DNA from: Phaeovulum vinaykumarii
GTDB taxonomy: Bacteria > Pseudomonadota > Alphaproteobacteria > Rhodobacterales > Rhodobacteraceae
Length of the DNA: 64,000 nucleotides
Direction of reading: 5' to 3'
Assembly (NCBI RefSeq): GCF_900156695.1
Contig: NZ_FTOM01000010.1
Span: 23,017 to 87,016, forward strand
Shown: one piece after another, positions 57,045-64,000 of the stretch
How the letters are laid out: every line of letters starts with the position of its first letter
Position numbering within the stretch: the first letter of the stretch is position 1
Notes under the pieces: model-generated
Told to the model about the DNA's origin: nothing
What the model saw: the letters and a program-made list of their open reading frames with translations, nothing else
The model's database searches: none
Position numbers and translations under genes: made by a program

Positions 57045-57276
57045 GGGCGGGCGTCCAATCTGGTTCGCGGAAGGGAATGGGATCGCAGGTCGTCAAAGGT
57101 CTTGCTGATTACCTAGGGTGCCGGGGCCGCCGCGAAAAGAGAGGCCCCCCGCCGCCGTAACGCGCAAGCGCGCGGGGCGTGGCCGATTGGTCACGCAAGA
57201 ACGCGCCCCCAAGGGCGGCCCCCCTCCCCGACCTCTGTCCCGTCCTGCGCCGGAACGGGCGCCGAACGCGCGCCCC

Positions 57277-57552
57277 TCAGGCCGGGCGGGTGTCGATCTC
57301 GATGGTCAGCGCGTGAATGCGCGCGATCAGATCCGGCCCCAGCGCCGCATGCACGGCACGTTCGCGCGCCAGCCGGCTCTTGATCGCCAGCGCCGGCGCA
57401 TGCATCCGGATGCGGAAATGCGTCTCGCCCTCGGGGCGGGCCCCGGCATGGCCGGCATGGCGCGCGCTCTCGTCGATCACCTCGACAGAGAGCGGCGCAA
57501 GCACCGCCAGCGCGGCGGCAATCTCGTCCGCCTTCGATCCGGATGCTGTCAT
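57277..57552 (-). CDS. bolA: BolA-family protein
   Basis: A 91-residue BolA-like protein, a partner of monothiol glutaredoxins in iron-sulfur handling and stress-linked regulation. The KH-like fold is visible with VEVIDESARHAGH and the conserved GETHFRIRMHAPALAIKSRLARERAVHAALGPDL; the His residues available for cluster binding are present. The open frame runs much further upstream on the opposite strand of the J-domain gene; the ATG at 57552 gives the normal family length. Divergent from the J-domain gene, a pairing common in alphaproteobacteria. Confidence 0.92.
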   Translation of the reverse strand: MTASGSKADEIAAALAVLAPLSVEVIDESARHAGHAGARPEGETHFRIRMHAPALAIKSRLARERAVHAALGPDLIARIHALTIEIDTRPA

Positions 57553-57726
57553 TTTTCCGCTATCCCCCTTCCGTCTCATCTCAAAAACCCTAAACTCGGC
57601 ACCCCGAGTCGGGAACCCCGTTCGCCGCCGCTTTTCCATCGCGGTGCGGGGCGGCTCGGTCACGCCACCGGCCCCCATCAGGGCGGTTCGGTGGCAGACG
57701 GTCAAGACATCAGGCGAGAGACGCGC

Positions 57727-58350
57727 ATGAAAAGGAACGATCCCTTCGGTTTCGACATCTCCGCCGCTTCCGACAAGAAACGTCGGACACGCGGCAAACG
57801 GGGCATGTCGGGCGCGTTCGAGACATCGACGCGCATCTGCGACCGCGAGGGCTGCAACGAGCCCGCGCAATATCGCGCGCCGAAATCGCCCAAGAAGCTG
57901 GATGATTACTACTGGTTCTGCAAGGAACATGTCCGCGAATACAACCTGAACTGGAATTACTTCCAGGGTCAGTCCGAAGAGGAATTCCAGGCCTTTCTGG
58001 ACAATGCCACCGTCTGGGAGCGCCCGACCCGTCCCTTCGGCCGCGCCGCCGAGGAAGACCGCGCCTGGGCGCGCCATGGGGTCAACGATCCGATGGAGAT
58101 CCTGGGCCCCAATGCCACGCAGAACCCCGGCAAGAGCCTGGGGCGCAAGCTGCCCCCGACCGAGCGCCGCGCGGTCGAGATCCTCGAGGCGCGCGACACC
58201 ATGTCCAAGGCCGAGATCCGCAAGTGTTACAAGGCCTTGATCAAGGTTCTTCACCCGGACATGAACGGCGGCGACCGCAGCCAGGAAGAGATGCTGCAAC
58301 AGGTCGTCTGGGCCTGGGACCAGATCAAGGACAGCCGCAACTTCAAGTGA
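57727..58350 (+). CDS. J-domain (DnaJ-like) protein
   Basis: A 207-residue protein with a C-terminal J domain (about 150-205) whose HPD tripeptide is in KVLHPDMNGGDRSQEEM, needed to stimulate DnaK. The N-terminal part has a zinc-finger-like pattern, C-x4-C (ICDREGCNEPAQ) and later C-x2-H (WFCKEH), and an acidic-aromatic stretch, not found in DnaJ itself. It resembles a conserved alphaproteobacterial family found beside bolA. Client unknown. Confidence 0.9.
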   Translation: MKRNDPFGFDISAASDKKRRTRGKRGMSGAFETSTRICDREGCNEPAQYRAPKSPKKLDDYYWFCKEHVREYNLNWNYFQGQSEEEFQAFLDNATVWERPTRPFGRAAEEDRAWARHGVNDPMEILGPNATQNPGKSLGRKLPPTERRAVEILEARDTMSKAEIRKCYKALIKVLHPDMNGGDRSQEEMLQQVVWAWDQIKDSRNFK

Positions 58351-58423
58351 GGTCGGGCGTCAATTGAGGTCTGGCGGGGCCTGATCGGGGCCGACCGCAA
58401 GGGCGGCCTTGGGGGGGCCGCCG

Positions 58424-59464
58424 TCAGCCGCCCCGCTTGAAGAGGCGCGTCAGCGGGGCGATCACCCCCAGCGCCAGCGGCAGGATCACGAAGCCCGCGG
58501 CCAGCCCGAAGATCCCGTCGAAAAAGGCGGTGACGATCCAGGCGACCGTCCCGCCCGCCTGAGCCAGTGTCGCAGGAAGCGCCGCCGCGGCCGCCGCCGC
58601 AGCCTGCGCGATCCACTCTGCCGGCGCCTCAAGCCCCAGCCCATGCAGCGCGGGCAGATGCGCCAGTTCGTGCAGCCCGTGGATCAGGATCGAGCCCCCG
58701 ACCCAGATCATCGCCGCCGTGCCCACGATCATCAGCGCGGTCATGAACCCCGGCATCACCCGCACGATGCCGCGCCCGACCCCGCGGGTCAGACGAAACC
58801 GCCCCCGCTGCGCCAGCCACAGCCCGACGTCATCGGCCTTCACGATCAGCGCCACGCCGCCATAGACCAGCGCCGTGACCCCCACCGCCACCAGCGCCAG
58901 CGCGCCGGCCTGCATCCAGACCGGCTGACCCTGCGGCAAGGCCGCCAGCGAAATGGTCATGATCTCGGCCGACAGGATGAAGTCGGTCTTGACCGCGCCG
59001 GCGACCTTGGCGCGTTCCAGGCGCAGCGGATCGCCCCCCGCCGTCGCGGCGGCAGCCGCATGCGCATGCGCGGCGGCGGGCCGGATCAGATGCCAGACCT
59101 TCTCGGCGCCCTCGAAGCACAGATAGGCGCCCCCCAGCATCAGAAGCGGCATCACCGCCCAGGGTGCAAACGCCGACAGCACCAGCGCCAGCGGCAACAG
59201 CACCACGATCTTGTTGCGGATCGACCCCAGCGCGATCTTGCCGACGATGGGCAATTCGCGGGCGGGGGCAAAGCCATGCACGTATTTCGGCGTCACCGCC
59301 GCATCGTCGATCAGCGCGCCGGCGGTCTTGGTGCCCGCGCGCGCCGCCTGGCCTGCCATATCATCGAGACTGGTCACCGCCTGCCCGGCGATATCGTCCA
59401 CGCTGGCCGCCGCGATCTTGGCGATCCCCGCCACATCGTCGAGAAGCGCCAGAAGCCCGCTCAT
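58424..59464 (-). CDS. DUF808 (YedI-like) membrane protein
   Basis: A 346-residue inner-membrane protein of the DUF808 family. The N-terminus [28 protein letters not shown] is the family hallmark, followed by several hydrophobic segments ([56 protein letters not shown], and one near the C-terminus) and the [13 protein letters not shown] block. An Ala-only run (AAAAAAAA) lies near residue 305. No reaction is known. It is divergent from cobS across a region with a 33-bp tandem repeat. Confidence 0.9.
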   Translation of the reverse strand: MSGLLALLDDVAGIAKIAAASVDDIAGQAVTSLDDMAGQAARAGTKTAGALIDDAAVTPKYVHGFAPARELPIVGKIALGSIRNKIVVLLPLALVLSAFAPWAVMPLLMLGGAYLCFEGAEKVWHLIRPAAAHAHAAAAATAGGDPLRLERAKVAGAVKTDFILSAEIMTISLAALPQGQPVWMQAGALALVAVGVTALVYGGVALIVKADDVGLWLAQRGRFRLTRGVGRGIVRVMPGFMTALMIVGTAAMIWVGGSILIHGLHELAHLPALHGLGLEAPAEWIAQAAAAAAAALPATLAQAGGTVAWIVTAFFDGIFGLAAGFVILPLALGVIAPLTRLFKRGG

Positions 59465-59530
59465 GCCTGCTGTCCCCCGCTGGTTTGGCCCAAGGTAGGA
59501 GGCGCGCGACGCCTTCGCAACCCGTGGCCT

Positions 59531-59596
59531 GCCCGCGCAGCAGGCGCGGCAGACAACCAACAGGCCCGCGCAGCAGGCGCGGCAGAGGACCAACAG
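59531..59596 (+). repeat. 33-bp tandem repeat, two units
   Basis: Units at 59531-59563 and 59564-59596 match at 31 of 33 positions; each begins GCCCGCGCAGCAGGCG and ends ACCAACAG. They lie in the divergent promoter region between DUF808 and cobS. Confidence 0.8.
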
Positions 59597-59668
59597 ACTG
59601 CAATCGCCCTCTTGCACGGCCACGGGCGATGGTTCAAGACTCCGCCCCAATCAGGAAAGGATGCCGCG

Positions 59669-60643
59669 ATGCTCGATCACACCGCAAAACCCACCGAAGA
59701 AATCTCTGTCCGCGAGGTGTTCGGCATCGACAGCGACATGCGCGTCAAGGGCTTTGCCGAGCGCACCGAGCGCGTTCCGGATCGGGACGAGACCTACAAG
59801 TTCGACCCCGACACCACGCTGGCCATCCTGGCGGGCTTTGCCTACAACCGCCGCGTGATGATCCAGGGCTATCACGGCACCGGCAAATCCACCCATATCG
59901 AACAGGTGGCCGCGCGGCTGAACTGGCCTTGCGTGCGCGTCAACCTTGACAGCCATGTCAGCCGGATCGACCTGATCGGCAAGGACGCGATCAAGCTGGT
60001 CGACGGCAAGCAGGTCACCGTGTTCCACGAAGGCATCCTGCCCTGGGCCTTGCGCAACCCCACCGCCATCGTCTTTGACGAATACGACGCCGGCCGCGCG
60101 GATGTGATGTTCGTGATCCAGCGTGTGCTCGAGGCCGACGGCAAGCTGACGCTGCTTGACCAGAACGAGGTGATCACCCCGAACCCGTGGTTCCGCCTCT
60201 TTGCCACGGCGAACACCGTGGGTCTGGGCGACACGACGGGCCTTTATCACGGCACGCAACAGATCAACCAGGGCCAGATGGACCGCTGGTCGCTGGTGGC
60301 CACGCTGAACTATCTGTCCCATGACGCCGAGGCCGCGATCGTGCTGGCCAAATGCCCGCATTACAACACCGAGAAGGGCCGCAAGACGATCGCGCAGATG
60401 GTGCATGTGGCCGATCTGACCCGCACCGCCTTCATGAACGGGCAATTGTCCACCGTGATGAGCCCGCGCACGGTGATCGCCTGGGCGCAGAACGCCGAGA
60501 TCTTCCGCAATGTCGGCTATGCCTTCCGGCTGACCTTCCTCAACAAGTGCGACGAGCTTGAGCGCGCCACCGTGGCCGAGTTCTATCAGCGCCTCTTCGA
60601 CGAGGAACTGCCCGAGAGCGCGGCCGTGACCGCGGCGCGCTGA
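59669..60643 (+). CDS. cobS: Cobaltochelatase subunit CobS
   Basis: A 324-residue AAA+ ATPase subunit of the aerobic cobaltochelatase, which with CobT drives cobalt insertion by CobN. Walker A is GYHGTGKS (about 68-75), Walker B is [10 protein letters not shown], and the sensor region is [30 protein letters not shown]. The N-terminus [19 protein letters not shown] is typical. The ATG at 59669 follows AGGAAAGG. It is followed by cobT after 127 bases. Homologous pairs lacking cob genes may act in tRNA or other chelation roles, but the sequence fits CobS. Confidence 0.95.
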   Translation: MLDHTAKPTEEISVREVFGIDSDMRVKGFAERTERVPDRDETYKFDPDTTLAILAGFAYNRRVMIQGYHGTGKSTHIEQVAARLNWPCVRVNLDSHVSRIDLIGKDAIKLVDGKQVTVFHEGILPWALRNPTAIVFDEYDAGRADVMFVIQRVLEADGKLTLLDQNEVITPNPWFRLFATANTVGLGDTTGLYHGTQQINQGQMDRWSLVATLNYLSHDAEAAIVLAKCPHYNTEKGRKTIAQMVHVADLTRTAFMNGQLSTVMSPRTVIAWAQNAEIFRNVGYAFRLTFLNKCDELERATVAEFYQRLFDEELPESAAVTAAR

Positions 60644-60660
60644 TGCGCCGCCTCACACCC

Positions 60661-60750
60661 CCTGCCCCCGGTCTGCACGGCCTCGGCCAGCCTGCCCCCG
60701 GTCTGACTGGCACCGCTCTGCCTGCACCCGGCCTGCACGGCCTCGGCCAG
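60661..60750 (+). repeat. 30-bp tandem repeat, three units, between cobS and cobT
   Basis: Three head-to-tail 30-base units (60661, 60691, 60721). Units 1 and 3 match at 28 of 30 positions; unit 2 shares its first half (CCTGCCCCCGGTCTG) but differs after it. Each unit starts CCTGC. They fill most of the gap between the two genes. Confidence 0.8.
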
Positions 60751-60770
60751 CCCCCCCGCGTGAGCGCCCC

Positions 60771-62663
60771 ATGAGCAAGCCCATCGACAACCCCGCCGAT
60801 CCGTTCAAGCGCGCGCTGGCCGATGCCACCCGCGCGCTGTCCGATCACCGCGAGCTGAGCGTGACCTATTCGGTCGACCCGCCGGGCATGGCCGCCGGTG
60901 CGATGCGCCTGCCGCAAGTGACGCGCCGCATGACCCGCGACGAGATCCTGGCCGCGCGCGGCACCGCCGATGCCATGGCGATGCGCCTGCGCCATCAGGA
61001 CCCCGAGACCTATGCCCGCTTCGCGCCGCCCGGCGACATGGCGCGCGATCTCTATGACGCGATGGAAACCGCCCGCTGCGAGGCCCTGGGCGCGCGCGAG
61101 ATGCCGGGCGCGCTGTCCAATATCTTCGCGCGTCTGGGCCAGGAGGCCGAGCGCAAGGGCCACGGCCAGCTGCGCTCGACCAACGAGGCGCCGCTGGCGC
61201 TGGCCGCGGGCCACCTGATCCGCCATCTGGCCACGGGGCGCGACCTGCCCCCGGCGGCGGCGCATCTGATGGAACTGTGGCGCCCCTTCATCGAGGCCCA
61301 GACCGCAGATCACCTTGAGGATATCTCCCAGGTGTTGTCCGATCAGGCGGGCTTTGCGCGTCTGGCGCGGCAGCTGATCGAGGATCTGGGCTACGGCGAC
61401 CAGCTGGGCGAAGACCCCGAGGGCGACGAGGACGAGGACGCGCCGCCCGAAGACGCCGAAGAGACCCCCGAGACCCAGGACAACGACGCCTCGGACGAGG
61501 AGGGCGAGGCCGACAACGACGCCCAGCCCGAGCGCGAGCAGGCCCGGGAAGACGACGAGCAGCAAGCCCGCATCGGCCCCGAGAGCACCTCGGACGGCGA
61601 GCTGGAGGAAGAGACCGAGGCCCCCCAGGCCGAGGCCCCGCCCGAGCCCCCGCGCCCTGCCCCCTGGTCCGAGGCCGACCCCGATTACCGCGCCTTCTGC
61701 ACCGAATTCGACGAGGAAATCCGCGCCGAGGATCTGGCCGAACCGGCCGAGCTTGAACGGCTGCGCGCCTATCTCGACACCCAGCTTGACCCGCTCAAGG
61801 GCGCGGTCGGGCGGCTGGCCAACAAGCTTCAGCGCCGCCTTCAGGCCCAACAGAACCGGTCGTGGGAATTCGACCGCGAGGAGGGCATCCTCGATGCCGG
61901 CCGGCTGGCGCGGGTGGTGGCCAACCCCACCATGCCGCTGTCCTTCAAGATCGAGCGCGACACCGAATTCCGCGACACGGTGGTGACGCTGCTGCTGGAC
62001 AATTCCGGTTCGATGCGCGGCCGGCCGATCTCGATCGCGGCAATCTGCGCCGACGTTCTGGCGCGCACGCTCGAACGCTGCTCGGTCAAGGTCGAGATCC
62101 TGGGCTTCACCACCCGCGCCTGGAAGGGCGGGCAGGCGCGCGAACGCTGGCTGGCCGAGGGCCGGCCGCAGACGCCGGGCCGGCTGAACGATTTGCGCCA
62201 CATCATCTACAAGGGCGCCGATGCGCCCTGGCGGCGGGTGCGCGACAATCTCGGGCTGATGATGAAGGAAGGCCTGCTCAAGGAGAACATCGACGGCGAG
62301 GCGCTGGAATGGGCGCATCGGCGGATGCTGGTGCGGCCGGAGTCGCGCAAGATCCTGATGGTCATCTCGGATGGCGCGCCGGTCGACGATTCCACCCTGT
62401 CGGTCAACCCCGCGGCCTATCTCGAAAAGCACCTGCGCGATGTGATCGACATGGTCGAGCGCCGCCGTGCGGTGGAATTGCTGGCCATCGGCATCGGCCA
62501 TGACGTGACGCGCTATTATCAGCGCGCGGTCACGATCACCGATGTCGAACAGCTGGCCGGCGCCATGACCGAACAGCTGGCCGCGCTCTTTGATCCCGAC
62601 CCGCGCGCGCGCGCCCGCGCCATGGGCCTCTACAGCGCCCATCTGAGCAAGCGCAGCTACTGA
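60771..62663 (+). CDS. cobT: Cobaltochelatase subunit CobT
   Basis: A 630-residue CobT. The N-terminal helical domain (about 1-210) is followed by a very acidic linker (about 215-305, runs of Glu and Asp) and a C-terminal von Willebrand A domain whose MIDAS is DNSGSMRG (about residue 410) with the later [10 protein letters not shown]. The acidic linker and VWA domain parallel magnesium chelatase subunit D. It forms the chaperone-like complex with CobS that activates CobN. cobN is not in the window. Confidence 0.95.
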   Translation: MSKPIDNPADPFKRALADATRALSDHRELSVTYSVDPPGMAAGAMRLPQVTRRMTRDEILAARGTADAMAMRLRHQDPETYARFAPPGDMARDLYDAMETARCEALGAREMPGALSNIFARLGQEAERKGHGQLRSTNEAPLALAAGHLIRHLATGRDLPPAAAHLMELWRPFIEAQTADHLEDISQVLSDQAGFARLARQLIEDLGYGDQLGEDPEGDEDEDAPPEDAEETPETQDNDASDEEGEADNDAQPEREQAREDDEQQARIGPESTSDGELEEETEAPQAEAPPEPPRPAPWSEADPDYRAFCTEFDEEIRAEDLAEPAELERLRAYLDTQLDPLKGAVGRLANKLQRRLQAQQNRSWEFDREEGILDAGRLARVVANPTMPLSFKIERDTEFRDTVVTLLLDNSGSMRGRPISIAAICADVLARTLERCSVKVEILGFTTRAWKGGQARERWLAEGRPQTPGRLNDLRHIIYKGADAPWRRVRDNLGLMMKEGLLKENIDGEALEWAHRRMLVRPESRKILMVISDGAPVDDSTLSVNPAAYLEKHLRDVIDMVERRRAVELLAIGIGHDVTRYYQRAVTITDVEQLAGAMTEQLAALFDPDPRARARAMGLYSAHLSKRSY

Positions 62664-62680
62664 GGGGCCCCCTGCCCGCG

Positions 62681-63163
62681 TCAGCCCGCGTTCAGCGCGC
62701 CCGCCGGATCGGTTTCGTGACCGCCCAGCGGCAGCGCGGTGCAGCCGCGCAGCTTTTCAAGCGCAAAGAGCAGGTTCACGCGGCGCAGGCGCACCCGCGC
62801 CGTCAGCTGGTCGTTGAAGCGCTCATAGGCGGCCATGTCGGGCACGATCCCCCGCAGCAGATAGTCATGACAGCCGGCCAGGCGATGGACCTCGCAGACC
62901 GCCTCGAACCCGTCCATCGCGGCCAGGAAATCCTGCCGCCACTCGGGGCTCTGATCGGCCGCCTCAAGCAGGATAAAGGCGGTCAGCGACAGACCCAGCG
63001 CATCGGGATCAAGCAGCGCGACACGGGCGCGGATCACCCCGGCCGCCTCGTGCTTGCGGATGCGCTTCCAGAAGGGCGTCTGCGACAGCCCCACCTGGCG
63101 GGCGATGCGCGCGATTGGCACGGTCGCGTCATGTTGCAAGATATCGAGGATCTTCCGATCCAT
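62681..63163 (-). CDS. Lrp/AsnC-family regulator
   Basis: A 160-residue Lrp-type regulator: helix-turn-helix (KILDILQHDATVPIARIARQVGLSQTPFWKRIRKHEAAGVI) and a C-terminal RAM ligand domain (residues about 65-150). The ATG at 63163 is the only in-frame start, yet the best ribosome site, AAGGAGG, is 19 bases upstream of it. In the same frame, at normal distance from that site, stands GTC, not a start codon. Convergent with cobT (17 bases) and divergent from the Rrf2 gene. The target is unknown. Confidence 0.85.
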   Translation of the reverse strand: MDRKILDILQHDATVPIARIARQVGLSQTPFWKRIRKHEAAGVIRARVALLDPDALGLSLTAFILLEAADQSPEWRQDFLAAMDGFEAVCEVHRLAGCHDYLLRGIVPDMAAYERFNDQLTARVRLRRVNLLFALEKLRGCTALPLGGHETDPAGALNAG

Positions 63164-63259
63164 CCAGTCGAACGAGACGGTGCCTCCTTTTCGAGGCCAG
63201 CCGGGGCCGCATGACCCCGTGTCCCCCACAGCATGACATATTTCCACAAAATGTTGACC

Positions 63260-63269
63260 GTGATAGTCG
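63260..63269 (+). promoter_or_regulatory. Candidate Rrf2 operator, copy 1
   Basis: GTGATAGTCG, 24 bases before the Rrf2 start, is repeated exactly at 63794-63803 upstream of the disrupted gene after it. A shared 10-mer in two successive promoter regions may be the binding site of the local regulator, or part of both -10 regions. Confidence 0.3.
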
Positions 63270-63292
63270 CGTTTTTCGCCCCCCCCGCACGG

Positions 63293-63721
63293 ATGATCGC
63301 GCAAAAGACCAAATACGCGCTCAAGGCGCTGATGGTGCTTGCCGACGAAAAGGCCGAGGCGGGCGCGCCGAAGCGGTTTCTCGAACACATCCTGCTGGGC
63401 CTCAAGCGCGCCGGGCTGATCGGCAGCCGCCGCGGACGCAACGGCGGCTATGAGCGGATCAAGGATCCCGCGCGGGTCTCGCTGGCCGAGGTGCTGCGGC
63501 TGATCGACGGCCCGCTGGCGCCGCTGCCCTGCCTGTCGCGCCGCGCCTATCAGCGCTGCGACGATTGCACCGACGAGGAAACCTGCCGCGTGCGCGCCGT
63601 CTTCGAGGGGTTCTACGCGGCCTATATCCTGATGATCGAATCGCTGACCCTGGCCGATCTGCAAAAGGACGCGACCCCGATCCGCAGCTTTCCCCTGCCC
63701 GAGCCCCCCGCGGGAGAATGA
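63293..63721 (+). CDS. Rrf2-family regulator with a deleted HTH helix
   Basis: A 142-residue Rrf2-type protein. The N-terminus MIAQKTKYALKALMVLADE, the second HTH helix GAPKRFLEHILLGLKRAGL, the wing SRRGRNGGY and the C-terminal PCLSRRAYQRCDDCTDEETC with cysteines for a possible Fe-S cluster are clear. Between LMVLAD and GAPKRF only five residues (EKAEA) remain, where the family has about 16 (in IscR, NSEAGPVPLADISERQ). So the first helix of the HTH is gone, in frame. The GCC before GAG may mark a short-homology deletion. DNA binding is probably impaired. Confidence 0.82.
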   Translation: MIAQKTKYALKALMVLADEKAEAGAPKRFLEHILLGLKRAGLIGSRRGRNGGYERIKDPARVSLAEVLRLIDGPLAPLPCLSRRAYQRCDDCTDEETCRVRAVFEGFYAAYILMIESLTLADLQKDATPIRSFPLPEPPAGE

Positions 63722-63793
63722 TCTTCCCCGATCCGGCGCAAGAAGAGCAGATCTCTTCCCTTTATAATCACGAGTAACCCTGTCGTTATTTTG

Positions 63794-63803
63794 GTGATAG
63801 TCG
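63794..63803 (+). promoter_or_regulatory. Candidate Rrf2 operator, copy 2
   Basis: The second exact copy of GTGATAGTCG, 75 bases before the start of the IS-disrupted gene and in an AT-rich stretch (63760-63800) likely to contain its promoter. Confidence 0.3.
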
Positions 63804-63877
63804 ACGCAGGCCCCGGACAGGCAGAATGATCCCGGCCCTGGCCCGTTGCCGCCGACGCCATCAGGAAAGGACAGGCC

Positions 63878-63905
63878 ATGTCTTTCACGCTTCGGATCGG
63901 CAGAG
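63878..63905 (+). pseudogene. 5' fragment of a gene cut by an IS element
   Basis: An ATG at 63878 with a strong ribosome binding site (AGGAAAGGAC) opens MSFTLRIGR, then the sequence passes into the terminal inverted repeat of an IS3-family element at 63906. The promoter-like AT-rich region and 10-mer motif upstream suggest a genuine, formerly expressed gene. Identity cannot be read from nine codons; the remainder should lie beyond the IS, outside the window. Confidence 0.6.
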
Positions 63906-64000
63906 TGAACCGCGCCGGTTTTGCCGGAGGCTCCAACTCTTGAGTAGGATGGAGCATCATGAGCAAGACCACGAACAAGTTTTCCCCTGATGTGCGCGAG
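63906..64000 (+). mobile_element. Left end of an IS3-family insertion sequence
   Basis: The left terminal inverted repeat begins TGAACCGCGCCGGTTTTGCC, a form common in IS3-family elements, followed by a 50-base leader and the start of the transposase orfA. The element runs off the window, so the right end and target duplication cannot be seen. Confidence 0.8.
63959..64000 (+). CDS. IS3-family transposase OrfA, N-terminal fragment
   Basis: Fourteen codons, MSKTTNKFSPDVRE, are visible before the window ends. This matches the conserved opening of OrfA helix-turn-helix proteins of IS3-family elements, which bind the IS ends and are normally fused to OrfB by a programmed frameshift. GGATGGAG precedes the ATG. 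The call rests on this short N-terminus plus the inverted repeat. Confidence 0.75.
   Translation, partial: MSKTTNKFSPDVRE

Noticed and set aside
60661..60750. CRISPR-like array near cobS/cobT
   Set aside because: The units are contiguous with no spacers, and no cas genes are present.

Overview
The window is a GC-rich, gene-dense stretch of chromosome from an alphaproteobacterium, most likely a member of the Rhodobacterales (Rhodobacteraceae-like). The reasons are the sciP-ctrA pair, the LpxI-type lipid A pathway, the CobS/CobT cobaltochelatase pair, a gene-transfer-agent (GTA) type endolysin/holin pair, TakP-like TRAP binding proteins, a GTTC/GAAC-N7 type LexA box and the DUF1153, DUF2852 and DUF3422 proteins. 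No rRNA, tRNA or CRISPR array was recognised.

Layout. 1-9.1 kb: a GNAT acetyltransferase, a soluble chemoreceptor, a 49-residue membrane protein, recG-ligA, then ctrA and sciP, and mnmA on the other strand. 9.2-22.5 kb: one long minus-strand envelope operon read pyrH, frr, uppS, cdsA, dxr, rseP, a small membrane ORF, bamA, ompH/skp, fabZ, lpxA, lpxI, lpxB; it joins nucleotide supply, ribosome recycling, undecaprenyl and isoprenoid synthesis, phospholipid precursor, outer-membrane protein assembly and lipid A synthesis. 22.5-26.5 kb: miaA, an AraC regulator, a UPF0114 membrane protein and the GTA-type lysis pair. 26.5-33.8 kb: ribD-nrdR, lexA with its operator, a LysR-gcdH-CoA transferase glutarate module and prfB. 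34-40.4 kb: PBP1A, an amidase, an aminotransferase and a DsbA-like thiol oxidoreductase. 40.5-45.5 kb: the F1 ATP synthase operon atpHAGDC with a strong terminator. 46-51 kb: a methyltransferase, edd, a DUF2852 protein and the N-end-rule transferase bpt. 51.5-55.7 kb: three tandem 368-residue TakP-like binding proteins with no permease genes beside them. 55.7-64 kb: DUF3422, bolA, a J-domain protein, DUF808, cobS-cobT, an Lrp regulator, an Rrf2 regulator lacking part of its helix-turn-helix, and the left end of an IS3-family element that has cut a small gene after nine codons.

Most notable. The master cell-cycle and motility regulator ctrA is split by a single in-frame TAG between its receiver and DNA-binding domains while both halves remain intact. 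Its inhibitor gene sciP and a near-perfect CtrA box in its own promoter are still present. In relatives CtrA is needed for motility and for GTA release, and the window also holds the GTA-type lysis genes. Other unusual items are two unrelated families of structured intergenic repeats (one with compensating stem changes around a constant loop), several short tandem repeats in promoter regions, and the triplicated binding-protein array. The sequence alone cannot exclude that the ctrA stop or the Rrf2 deletion is a sequencing error or strain-specific change.
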